Assembly: GCA_030658975.1 (NCBI GenBank)
Contig: JAUSBL010000040.1
Location: 16,697-80,696 of the forward strand
Direction of reading: 5' to 3'
From: Candidatus Latescibacterota bacterium
GTDB taxonomy: Bacteria > Krumholzibacteriota > Krumholzibacteriia > LZORAL124-64-63
Length of the DNA: 64,000 nucleotides
Numbering within the stretch: the first letter of the stretch is position 1; each line of letters starts with the position of its first letter. The notes beneath the pieces are model-generated. The model had not been told where the DNA came from and searched no databases. It worked only from the letters and a program-made list of their open reading frames with translations. Positions 53,011 through 60,261 of the stretch are shown one piece after another. The translations under genes were made by a program, and so were the position numbers.

Positions 53011-54360
53011 ATGAATACGACTTCCAGAACGAGCCGGCGCGCGGTGACGGCGGCGATCGCCGCCCTGCTGCTGTCGGCCGTGCCCGCCGCGCTGAGCCAG
53101 CAGACGGATCCCAGCTGGCTGCCCGTGAACATCGTCTACATCGGCGACGTCCACGGCAAATTCGAACCCTGCGGCTGACACGGCAATCCGCGCGGCGGCG
53201 TGGCCCGGCGGGCCACCTTCATCGACGAGACCTGGAACCTCGGCCAGCCTGTGCTGATGCTCGACGCCGGCGACCTGTTCGGCGTGCGCTCCCGCATGGA
53301 GCGCGAGCAGACGCGCTTCCTCTGCGAGCTGACCCGCGAGTTCGGCTACGACGCCGTAGGGCTCGGCGAGTACGACCTGAACTACGGCCTGGCCTTCCTG
53401 CGCGAGATGATCCAGACCTACGAGCTGCCCTTCACCAGCGCCAACGTCCGCGGCGCCGACGGTCAGCTGATCCTACCGGAGTACCTGCTGGTCGAGCGGG
53501 GCGGCGTGATGTTCGGCATCTGCTCGGTGATGGATCCGGCGCATTCCATCATGACCATGTCCGCGCAGGAGGAGAGCTTCGTCATCGACGAGCCGGCGAC
53601 GGTCCTGCGCGACCTGCTGCCGCGCATGCGCGCGGCCGGAGCGAAGACCGTGGTCCTGCTGGCGCACCTCGGCGACGCGAAGTCGGAGGAGCTCCTGAAG
53701 CAGGTGCCCGGCATCGACGTCTGCGTCGTGGGCCACACGCAGCAGCCCTACCGGACCGAGCGCGTCGTGGACCAGACCGCGTTCCTGGCGGCCTCCTTCG
53801 AGGGCCGGTACGTCGGCCGGGCCGAGTGCTTCTTCAGCGCCGCGGGCCGGCTCGAGGCCGTCGACGTGACGATCGGGGACCTGGGCAAGGAAGTGGCCGA
53901 CGACGCGGCCATGCTCGAGCGCGTCGAGGCCGTGAAGCAGAAGCTCGAACTGGCGCGCCTGGCCGCGCGCGGCCCGTACCAGCCCGTCAAGGGCTCGGCC
54001 GACGAGAAGTTCCTGACCGAGCGGGAGTGCCGCAAGTGCCACCAGGCGACCTGGGAACAGCTGCGCACCACGCCCCACGCCGCGGCCATGGGCACGCTGG
54101 CCCGCAAGGGCCAGGCCGACAGTCCCGAATGCCTGGTCTGCCACACCACCGGCTACGAGTATATCGGCGGCTACGACGACCGCCCGCCCGGCAACCTGCT
54201 GGGCAACGTCCAGTGCGAGGCCTGCCACGGCTACGGCACCGAGCACAGCCGCGACGGGAAGTGGGCGGCCCGGGCGCGCAGTTCCTGCGTCACCTGTCAC
54301 GACCAGCAGAACAGCCCGAATTTCGACTATGAGACGTACTGGGAGAAGATCAAGCACTGA
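53011..54360 (+). CDS. Predicted selenoprotein: secreted metallophosphoesterase-like domain with tetrahaem cytochrome tail
   Basis: The frame from ATG 53011 to the TGA stop at 54358-54360 is open except for TGA 53176-53178, read here as selenocysteine 56 of 449 residues. A signal peptide (MNTTSRTSRRAVTAAIAALL, cleavage near LSQ-QTD) precedes a UshA-like domain: IVYIGDVHGKFEPCG-Sec, HGNPRGGVARRATF, LMLDAGDLFG and VGHTQQPY. The C-terminus has four CXXCH haem motifs at Cys340, Cys374, Cys402 and Cys426, as in cytochrome c554-type proteins. Relatives, as I recall them, have EPCGC at the Sec site. A hairpin at 53200-53216 fits a bacterial SECIS. The alternative is a nonsense mutation or sequencing error. 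An extracytoplasmic redox role is inferred. Confidence 0.78.
53176..53178 (+). other. In-frame TGA predicted to encode selenocysteine
   Basis: The codon order is TTC GAA CCC TGC GGC TGA CAC GGC. Reading frame, codon bias and homology continue unbroken on both sides, and the protein after it lacks its own signal peptide if read separately. Confidence 0.75.
53200..53216 (+). promoter_or_regulatory. Candidate bacterial SECIS hairpin
   Basis: A perfect 7-bp stem (53200-53206 with 53210-53216) has the loop GGC. The loop starts 29 nt after the TGA. Bacterial SECIS elements lie just 3' of the UGA inside the coding region and carry a G among the first loop bases, which is met here. Confidence 0.6.
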
Positions 54361-55138
54361 CCCGCGGCGCGCCGCGGCGATCGTCGCCGCCGTCCTGCTG
54401 GCGCTCCTGGCGCCGGGCGGGGCGGCGGCTCTCGACGTGTTCACGCTTTGGCAACGCGCCGAGGCGCCGCTGTCGCTGGCCGTCGGGGACCGGGTCGACT
54501 ACAGCAGCACCACGCTGGAGGCGGGCCGCCGGACGACGGAACTGGTCCGCGTGCAGTGCGTGGGCGACGGGCCCGACGGCTGGCTGCTGGAGATCCTGCC
54601 CCTGGAGGCGACGAAGCGCGGCTTCGCGCCGCGCCCGGGCGAGGGGCTGCGCCTGGTCCTGTCGCACGACGTCTCCCGCCGCGAGGGCGACCTCGCCGGT
54701 CTCGTGCGGCGCGTCGAGCAGTGGACCGACGGGCGGGGCCGCGAACTGGACCCCGCGCAGTGGCGCGAGGATCCGCTGACGGCCTCGCTGCTGGACGCGG
54801 ATTTCCGGCCCGACGTCGTGACGTCGCAGGGGGCGACCACCAGGGTCGTGGGCGGCGCCGACCTGCTCTGCAGCCAGTTCACGCTGGTGGCCGCCGATAC
54901 CGCGCGCATCACGCTGCCCCGGGGCGAGATGATCCAGATCCACCGGCGGGAGATCAGCGCCGCGGTGCACCCCGGCGTGCCGTTCCTGGGCCTCGCCTTC
55001 GCGGCGGAGCGTTCCGAGACGAGCGCGCAGTTGATCCCGGCCGGCCGGCGCAGCCCGCCGCCGCCGACCCAGAAGGTCGAGACCATGGAACTCATCGGCT
55101 ACGGCCGCGATGCGGCGCCCGCGCTGCACGGGAGTTGA
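54329..55138 (+). CDS. Secreted protein of unknown function (269 aa)
   Basis: The ATG lies 32 bp inside the end of the selenoprotein gene in another frame. The protein has an Arg-rich N-terminus and a hydrophobic stretch AAAIVAAVLLALLAPGGAAA, so a signal peptide is likely. The mature part is beta-rich, with RVDYSSTTLEAGRRTTELVR, DGWLLEILPLEATKRG and LLCSQFTLVAADTARITLP. It contains no haem motif. I recognise no family. The overlap suggests joint expression with the selenoprotein. Confidence 0.75.
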   Translation: MRRTGRRSSTDPRRAAAIVAAVLLALLAPGGAAALDVFTLWQRAEAPLSLAVGDRVDYSSTTLEAGRRTTELVRVQCVGDGPDGWLLEILPLEATKRGFAPRPGEGLRLVLSHDVSRREGDLAGLVRRVEQWTDGRGRELDPAQWREDPLTASLLDADFRPDVVTSQGATTRVVGGADLLCSQFTLVAADTARITLPRGEMIQIHRREISAAVHPGVPFLGLAFAAERSETSAQLIPAGRRSPPPPTQKVETMELIGYGRDAAPALHGS

Positions 55139-55163
55139 ACCCAACCGTGCGATGTGTTATGAT
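55135..55163 (+). promoter_or_regulatory. Promoter of the exonuclease gene (leaderless)
   Basis: TTGAAC at 55135-55140, a 17-nt spacer and TATGAT at 55158-55163. The ATG at 55169 lies at the expected transcription start. Confidence 0.6.
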
Positions 55164-55168
55164 GAATC

Positions 55169-56014
55169 ATGCTGTCGCGTGAACTGACCGAACTCCAGGA
55201 ACAAGCCCGCCTCCATCTGTTGCGGCGCAACGCCCCCTGTCAGGCGCAGGAACTCGCACGCCATCTCTTCGGCCCCGAGCGTCACGAGACGCCGGAGGCG
55301 GTGCTGGTGGTGCGCAAGCTGCTGGAGAGCCTGCCGGACGTCGCGCGCTCGCACGACGGCCGCTGGATCGCCCTGGACGCCCCTTTCCTGGGCGTGCCTC
55401 TGGACTCTGCGCGGCTGGTGGCGGTCGACCTGGAGACGACCGGCAGCCTGATCGGCGTGGACTGCATCATCGAAGTCGGTCTCGCGGTCTGGGAGTCCGG
55501 CCAGGTGGTCCAGCAGTTCAGCAGCCTGGTCCACAACACGCGCCGCGTCTCGCCGCGCATCCGCAAGCTCACGGGCATCGAGCCCAACCAGCTGCACGAG
55601 GCGCCCACCTTCGACGAGGTGGCGCCGGTGGTGGCGGACCTGCTGCGCGGCGCCCACGCCTTCGTCGCCCACGACGTCCGCTTCGACCTGAATTTCCTGC
55701 GCTGGGAGCTGGAACGCCTGGGCCACGACCTGCCCGAGATGCCGGGACTCTGCACGCTGCAGCTCGCGCAGCTGCTGTGGCCCAGCCACGACGGCTGGCG
55801 CCTGCAGGACCTGGCCGGCTCCTTCTCCGTCACCCACCGCCATCCCCACCGCGCCGGTGAGGACGCCCTGGCGACGGCCGGCGTGCTCGCGCACGCCGTC
55901 GCCGACGCCGCCGCCGTCGGTGCGGTGACCCTCGCCGATCTCTTCCGTCTGCCCGCGCTCGTGGCGGTCGGCGACGGCCGCGACGAGCTGTTCGCCGCCG
56001 ACGCGGCCGGCTGA
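55169..56014 (+). CDS. DnaQ-like 3'-5' exonuclease (DEDDh)
   Basis: This 281-residue protein has the DEDDh exonuclease core: ExoI LVAVDLETTGS (about residue 85), ExoII AHAFVAHDVRFDLNFLRWEL and ExoIII HRHPHRAGEDALATAGVL with the catalytic His and Asp. The N-terminal 80 residues resemble a small winged-helix segment (LHLLRRNAPCQAQELARHLF). It could be a proofreading epsilon-like subunit or a stand-alone repair nuclease. No Shine-Dalgarno sequence precedes the ATG. Confidence 0.88.
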   Translation: MLSRELTELQEQARLHLLRRNAPCQAQELARHLFGPERHETPEAVLVVRKLLESLPDVARSHDGRWIALDAPFLGVPLDSARLVAVDLETTGSLIGVDCIIEVGLAVWESGQVVQQFSSLVHNTRRVSPRIRKLTGIEPNQLHEAPTFDEVAPVVADLLRGAHAFVAHDVRFDLNFLRWELERLGHDLPEMPGLCTLQLAQLLWPSHDGWRLQDLAGSFSVTHRHPHRAGEDALATAGVLAHAVADAAAVGAVTLADLFRLPALVAVGDGRDELFAADAAG

Positions 56015-56054
56015 GCCGACGGCCCTCTCCCGGAACTCTTCCCGCCCACGGTGG

Positions 56055-56083
56055 TTGACGCGGACGCCGTAATGTTATAGGAT
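56055..56083 (+). promoter_or_regulatory. Promoter of the zinc-ribbon gene group
   Basis: TTGACG at 56055-56060, a 17-nt spacer and TAGGAT at 56078-56083. An overlapping TATAGG is an alternative -10. Confidence 0.5.
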
Positions 56084-56117
56084 GCCCCGCAAGTTGCGAT
56101 GAAGCGCTGTGGGCCGA

Positions 56118-56138
56118 CGGTCTGCAGGCAGCAGACCG
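56118..56138 (+). promoter_or_regulatory. Leader hairpin before the 60-aa zinc protein gene
   Basis: A perfect 8-bp stem (56118-56125 with 56131-56138) with loop AGGCA ends about 8 nt before the AAGGAGG ribosome-binding site. It might control translation or message stability. Confidence 0.45.
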
Positions 56139-56158
56139 CCGGGATCAAGGAGGATGCC

Positions 56159-56341
56159 GTGCAGCGACGCAGGGAAGAAGCCGGTGTGCTGGTCCGTGAC
56201 AAATCGTTCGTGAAGTTCGAACGCCTGCTGGCCAAGGCCGAGGCCGAGGGCCGCATCGACGGCGACTACAAGTGCCTGGTGTGCGGCATGCGCTATTCCC
56301 AGAAGGACGAGGCCGAGATCTGCTGCAAGATCCTCCCGTGA
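56159..56341 (+). CDS. Small Cys-rich protein (60 aa, zinc-ribbon-like)
   Basis: GTG 56159 has a perfect AAGGAGG upstream. The 60-residue product has an N-terminal charged helix (KFERLLAKAEAEGRIDGD) and a C-terminal cysteine group YKCLVCGMRYSQKD...ICCKILP, enough for one zinc site. I recognise no named family. The longer frame from ATG 56099 would translate the leader hairpin and is rejected. The next gene is also a zinc-ribbon protein, 37 nt on. Confidence 0.7.
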   Translation: MQRRREEAGVLVRDKSFVKFERLLAKAEAEGRIDGDYKCLVCGMRYSQKDEAEICCKILP

Positions 56342-56387
56342 GTTCAGCCTGGCTCCCCGGTCGGGCCGACGGGATCCGGTGCACGCC

Positions 56388-56915
56388 ATGACCATCCTGC
56401 AATACTGTTCCGTCTGCAAGACGGAGTACGACATGGCCGTCGTCCCCACCACCGACGGGGATGACGACGGCGTCGTCTGGCTGCAGTGCCCCAACTGCAA
56501 GGGCTTCCTGCCGAAGGTCAGTTCGAGTCTGGCGTTGCGCGGCGGGATCCGCGCGCGGGCGGAGTCCGCAGGCGGAGATGACGCGGCCGAGCCGATCGCC
56601 CCCGACGTGTTCACCGCCGAAGACGACGACGCGGCCGAGCCGTCGCATGCGACGCTCCCGGCGGCGACGGCGGCGACGGCCTCCGGCGGCGACGATGCCG
56701 CGGATCCGGTCGCCGATCTGGACTTCGAGAAGGCCGTGCCCTACCGCCCGTGGCAGACCTACGCGGTGGGGGACGTGATCCACCACCTGGCCTGGGACGA
56801 CTTCGGGCTGGTGGTCGGGAAGGAAGTGCTGCCCGGCAACCGCCGGGTCGTGAAGGTCCGCTTCACGACCGCCGGCACGGTGCATCTGATCGAGCAGGAT
56901 GGCGTAGGGCCGTGA
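56388..56915 (+). CDS. Zinc-ribbon protein with C-terminal SH3-like domain
   Basis: This protein of about 175 residues begins MTILQYCSVCKTEYDMAVVP with CXXC and a second pair CPNCKGFLP, forming a zinc ribbon. An acidic low-complexity linker (about residues 50-115, repeated DDAAEP) follows. The C-terminal domain has YAVGDVIHHLAWDDFGLVVG and VRFTTAGTVHLIE, similar in pattern to the small SH3-like DUF3553/CarD-type modules that bind nucleic acid or RNA polymerase. The role is unknown. The start may instead be GTG 56379. The stop overlaps the next gene (GTGA). Confidence 0.7.
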   Translation: MTILQYCSVCKTEYDMAVVPTTDGDDDGVVWLQCPNCKGFLPKVSSSLALRGGIRARAESAGGDDAAEPIAPDVFTAEDDDAAEPSHATLPAATAATASGGDDAADPVADLDFEKAVPYRPWQTYAVGDVIHHLAWDDFGLVVGKEVLPGNRRVVKVRFTTAGTVHLIEQDGVGP

Positions 56916-57781
56916 CCGGAACGGTCGGACGCTGCGCGCTGGCAGCCGTTTTCTGCTCGTTGCTCGCGTCGGCCTCCGGGGCCGCGGCGCCCTGGGACGA
57001 CGACCTGCCCTGGCCCTTCCTCGACGACGGCCGCGCCTTCCGTCTCGCCGCCTCCCGCTTCGACGATCCCGCCACGGGCTGGAGCCTCGGCGTGCTGGAG
57101 ATCGCGACCGTCCTGCGGCGCGACGATGCCGGCCTCGCCTACCTGCGCTGGCCCCACCTGAACTTCTCGAGCGCAGAGCAGCCGGTCCTGACGCGGTGGC
57201 CGGAGGCCGCCGGCGAAGGCGCGGCCGCTGGCTGGCCGGGCGAGACGCAGGTCTCCGGCTGGGGGCGGCCGGCGGCCGGCTACCTCGGCCGGACGAAGGC
57301 CCCCTGGCTGGGGCCCCTGGTGTGCGGGGCCGAACTCGCCCTGCCCTTCGCCGCGAACGCCCTGTACCCCTTCGCCGCCCGCAGCTTCGCACTGCGCTTG
57401 CAGGTGAGACGCGCGTGGCGGATCGCCGGGGATTTCACCCTGGAGGCCGGCGGCGGCCGCACGCTGAACCTGGGCGCGTCGGGCGACGTCCTGTCGTCGG
57501 CCGCATTCCCCGGGCGCAGCGAACTTTCGGCGGGGATCGGCTGGAAACCGGACTCCGCGACGACGGTCGGGCTCGCCGCCACCAGCGGGGGCGGCGGTCG
57601 CGACAGCCGCCGCCTGCAACTGGCGCTGTCCTGGCCGCTGAACGACGAGGTCCGCCTGCAGGCCGGCTGGACGCACGAGTTCGCCGGCGCCGCCGACCGC
57701 CTCTTCCGCGACGGATTCTCGTTGGGGCTCTCCCTGCCGGGAATTTCGGCGCCCGCCGGGAAAGTCGACGAGTCGCCTTGA
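56912..57781 (+). CDS. Probable outer-membrane beta-barrel protein, unknown function
   Basis: This 289-residue protein has a signal peptide (ALAAVFCSLLASASGAAA) and a mature part of amphipathic beta strands such as SFALRLQVRRAWRIAGDFTLE, LSAGIGWKPDSATTVGLAA and LQLALSWPLNDEVRLQAGW. This fits a small barrel. No family is recognised. The GTG start overlaps the zinc-ribbon gene stop. A Fur-family regulator with its own promoter follows. Confidence 0.65.
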   Translation: MTGTVGRCALAAVFCSLLASASGAAAPWDDDLPWPFLDDGRAFRLAASRFDDPATGWSLGVLEIATVLRRDDAGLAYLRWPHLNFSSAEQPVLTRWPEAAGEGAAAGWPGETQVSGWGRPAAGYLGRTKAPWLGPLVCGAELALPFAANALYPFAARSFALRLQVRRAWRIAGDFTLEAGGGRTLNLGASGDVLSSAAFPGRSELSAGIGWKPDSATTVGLAATSGGGGRDSRRLQLALSWPLNDEVRLQAGWTHEFAGAADRLFRDGFSLGLSLPGISAPAGKVDESP

Positions 57782-57806
57782 CAGGCGCCCGAACTCGCTA
57801 TATCAA
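57778..57806 (+). promoter_or_regulatory. Promoter of the Fur-family gene
   Basis: A perfect TTGACA at 57778-57783 overlaps the stop of the previous gene. A 17-nt spacer and TATCAA at 57801-57806 follow. Confidence 0.55.
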
Positions 57807-57812
57807 ATAGCG
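57796..57812. promoter_or_regulatory. Dyad operator over the Fur-family gene -10 box
   Basis: CGCTAT-ATCAA-ATAGCG is a perfect 6-bp inverted repeat covering the -10 element. Its place suggests a repressor site, possibly for autoregulation. A second partly symmetric site GATATC...GTTATC lies at about 57821-57840. Confidence 0.45.
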
Positions 57813-57861
57813 TGAACATGGATATCAGAATCACGTTATCCCCAGCGGGAGGTCGAGGCAC

Positions 57862-58356
57862 GTGACGATACGGAAAGAAGTGGCGCCCGAAGCGGTCAAG
57901 GAGAAGGAGCGCGCCTTTCAGAAGTTCATCCAGACCCGCGGCTTGAAGACCACCAAGCAGCGCAACACCATCGTCAGCGTCTTCTTCGGTCTGAAGGGCC
58001 ACGTCTCGGTCGAGGAACTGCTGCGCGAGGTGAAGGCCGTCAACCCGCGGATCGGCTACGCGACCGTCTACCGCACGCTGCACCTGCTGGTCGAGAGCAG
58101 CCTGGTCGAGGAGCGCCGCTTCGGCGACGGCCTCGCGCGATACGAGGGTCATTCGGAGGTCGAACACCACGACCACATGATCTGCCAGAACTGCGGCCAG
58201 ATCTCGGAGTTCTACAACCCGCAGCTCGAAGCCCTGCAGGAGAAGCTCGCGGCCGAGCACGATTTCACGATCCACCGCCACCGGCTCGAGCTGTACGGCA
58301 CCTGCGCGGATCCCGAGTCCTGCAACAACCGCAAGCGCGAGCAGGAAGGCATCTAG
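57862..58356 (+). CDS. Fur-family transcriptional regulator
   Basis: This 164-residue protein has the Fur winged helix (LKTTKQRNTIVSVFFGLKGH, IGYATVYRTLHLLVESSLVE) and the metal-binding dimer domain with EVEHHDHMICQNCGQISEF and a C-terminal HRHRLELYGTCADPESC. CXXC and the later cysteines form the structural zinc site. Whether it senses iron, zinc or peroxide cannot be told. The GTG start follows GGGAGGTCGAGG. Confidence 0.92.
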   Translation: MTIRKEVAPEAVKEKERAFQKFIQTRGLKTTKQRNTIVSVFFGLKGHVSVEELLREVKAVNPRIGYATVYRTLHLLVESSLVEERRFGDGLARYEGHSEVEHHDHMICQNCGQISEFYNPQLEALQEKLAAEHDFTIHRHRLELYGTCADPESCNNRKREQEGI

Positions 58357-58419
58357 CCACTCGCTTCAACCAGGGTGTCCGGCGCGCGACGCACCACGCC
58401 CGAGTCCGGGGAAGTCCTG

Positions 58420-59568
58420 ATGGCCGCGACCGGCTGGCTCCGCATCCAGGTCGACCACGGCGCCCTGCGTCACAACGCGCGACGCTTCCGGGAACTGATC
58501 CCGCCGGCCTGCCGGCTGCTCGCGGTCGTGAAGTCCGACGGTTACGGCCACGGGCTGCTGCAGGCGGCCGCCGCTTTCCTCGAGGGCGGCGCCGATCTGC
58601 TCGGCGTGCACACGGTCGAAGAGGCCGCGGCCCTGCGCCGCGGCGGGATCGCCGCGCCGGTGCTGATCCTCGGGCCGGTGAACGCCGCGGGGGCCGCGCT
58701 CGCGGCCGCGCTCGGCGCCGAGGTGACCGTGGGCTCGCTGGCGGGTCTGGGCGCCGCCCGTGCCGCGGCCGATCCCGCGCATCCCCTGCGCCTCCATCTG
58801 AAGGTCGAGACCGGCGTCAACCGGCAGGGCATCGTCGAGAGCGAACTGGACGCCGCGCTCGCCGGGCTGGAGGGCACGCCCGGGCTGGAACTCGTCGGCG
58901 TCTCCAGCCACTTCGCCGACATCGAGGACACCACCGACCACACCTGGGCCCGCGCCCAGACCAAGCGGTACGAGGACTGGCTCGCCCTGCTGGCCGCGCG
59001 CGGCCACGGCGGCCTGCAGCGGCACATGTCGTGCAGCGCCGCGACGATCCTCTGGCCCCAGGACCGGCGCGACATCGTACGCGTGGGCATCGCCGCGTAC
59101 GGCGTCTGGCCGTCGCGCGAGACGCTGGTTTCGGCCCGCGCCGCCGGCACGGCCGGGCTGGACCTGCGCCCCGCGGCGACCTGGATCTGCGGCATCGCCC
59201 AGGTCCGCGACGTGCCCGCCGGCGAGACCGTGGGCTACGGCCGGACCTGGCGGGCGCCGGTCGCCACGCGCATCGCCGTACTGCCGCTGGGCTACGCCGA
59301 CGGCTACCCGCGCCGCCTCTCCAACCGGGCCCACGTGCTGGTGCGCGGGCAGCGCGCGCCGGTGCGCGGGCGCATCTGCATGAACCTGACCATGATCGAC
59401 GTGACACACGTGCCGGACGCGGCGGCGGGGGACGAAGCGGTGCTGATGGGCTCCCAGGGCGACGACCGCATCGGCGCCGAACTGCTCGCCGATTGGCTCG
59501 ACACGATCCCCTACGAAGTGCTGACCCTGCCCGGCTCCAGTTGGGAGCGGGTTGTCGGCGGGAGGTGA
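58420..59568 (+). CDS. alr: Alanine racemase
   Basis: This 382-residue fold-type III PLP enzyme makes D-alanine for peptidoglycan. The PLP lysine is in LLAVVKSDGYGHGLLQAA (usually AVVKADAYGHG), and the catalytic Tyr region is VLPLGYADGYPRRL. RGRICMNLTMIDVT is conserved. ATG 58420 behind GGGGAAG is preferred to GTG 58375. The TerB gene follows after 2 nt. Confidence 0.93.
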   Translation: MAATGWLRIQVDHGALRHNARRFRELIPPACRLLAVVKSDGYGHGLLQAAAAFLEGGADLLGVHTVEEAAALRRGGIAAPVLILGPVNAAGAALAAALGAEVTVGSLAGLGAARAAADPAHPLRLHLKVETGVNRQGIVESELDAALAGLEGTPGLELVGVSSHFADIEDTTDHTWARAQTKRYEDWLALLAARGHGGLQRHMSCSAATILWPQDRRDIVRVGIAAYGVWPSRETLVSARAAGTAGLDLRPAATWICGIAQVRDVPAGETVGYGRTWRAPVATRIAVLPLGYADGYPRRLSNRAHVLVRGQRAPVRGRICMNLTMIDVTHVPDAAAGDEAVLMGSQGDDRIGAELLADWLDTIPYEVLTLPGSSWERVVGGR

Positions 59569-59570
59569 CC

Positions 59571-60026
59571 GTGTTCGAGACGTTGCGCAAGCTCATGACG
59601 CAGGACGTGACGGCCGTGGCGGGCGACGCCGCCAACGCCGACCATCGCCGCCGCCTGGCCACCGCCGCGTTGCTGCTGGAGGTCGCCTGGGCCGACGACG
59701 CCGCCGCCGGCGCCGAAAAGGCCGCCATCGGTGTCGTCCTGTCCGAGCGCTTCGGACTCGACGCGCACGAATCGTCCGCGCTCATGGACGCCGCCGAGGC
59801 TCACCGCCACGACGCGACCGACCTCTACAACACCACATCGCTGCTGCGCACCGCCCTGACGCGCACCGAACTGCGCGAAGTCCTGGAAGCGCTGTGGCGC
59901 GTCGTGTACGCCGACGGCGTGCTCGAAGCCCACGAGGACGCCCTGCTGCACCGCATCGCCCGCATGCTCGGGCTCGACCACGCCGAACTCATCGCGCTGA
60001 AGCTCAGGGTGCGCGACGGCGCCTGA
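59571..60026 (+). CDS. TerB-family (tellurite-resistance-like) helical protein
   Basis: This 151-residue all-helical protein has acidic repeats typical of TerB/DjlA N-terminal domains: LATAALLLEVAWADDAAAGAEK and LWRVVYADGVLEAHEDALLHRI. The conserved Asp and Glu residues may bind metal. There are no other ter genes nearby, so a stress or membrane-associated role is only inferred. The GTG start follows GGGAGGTGACC. Confidence 0.82.
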   Translation: MFETLRKLMTQDVTAVAGDAANADHRRRLATAALLLEVAWADDAAAGAEKAAIGVVLSERFGLDAHESSALMDAAEAHRHDATDLYNTTSLLRTALTRTELREVLEALWRVVYADGVLEAHEDALLHRIARMLGLDHAELIALKLRVRDGA

Positions 60027-60091
60027 CGATCCCGGCCGGTGTCGGCGGCGCAGTACCTCGCCGGACAGGCGGTGTACCGTCCAGGACACCG

Positions 60092-60111
60092 GGCGCGGTC
60101 CCCGCCGCGCC
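60092..60111 (+). terminator. Hairpin after the alr-terB pair
   Basis: A 7-bp GC stem (60092-60098 with 60105-60111), a 6-nt loop, and GAATAATCT downstream. The rest of the gap to 60262 shows no gene. Confidence 0.45.
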
Positions 60112-60261
60112 GAATAATCTCCCAATTCCTTGCACGAGTTGACGTTGGACCGGCCGGGCTCCGGTGGCACCGGTCGTGCAGGTGCCGCGCAGCACACGCG
60201 AGGCACGTCCCGCCGGACAACTCATCCGGGCGGGACCGGGATCGGAACGAGGGAGGCGGAC

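Noticed and set aside
53011..53178. A short 55-residue gene ending at TGA 53176, and a separate gene starting at GTG 53200
   Set aside because: Both parts are in one frame and belong to one protein; the downstream part would lack its signal peptide, although haem attachment needs export. The GTG at 53200 has no ribosome-binding site.
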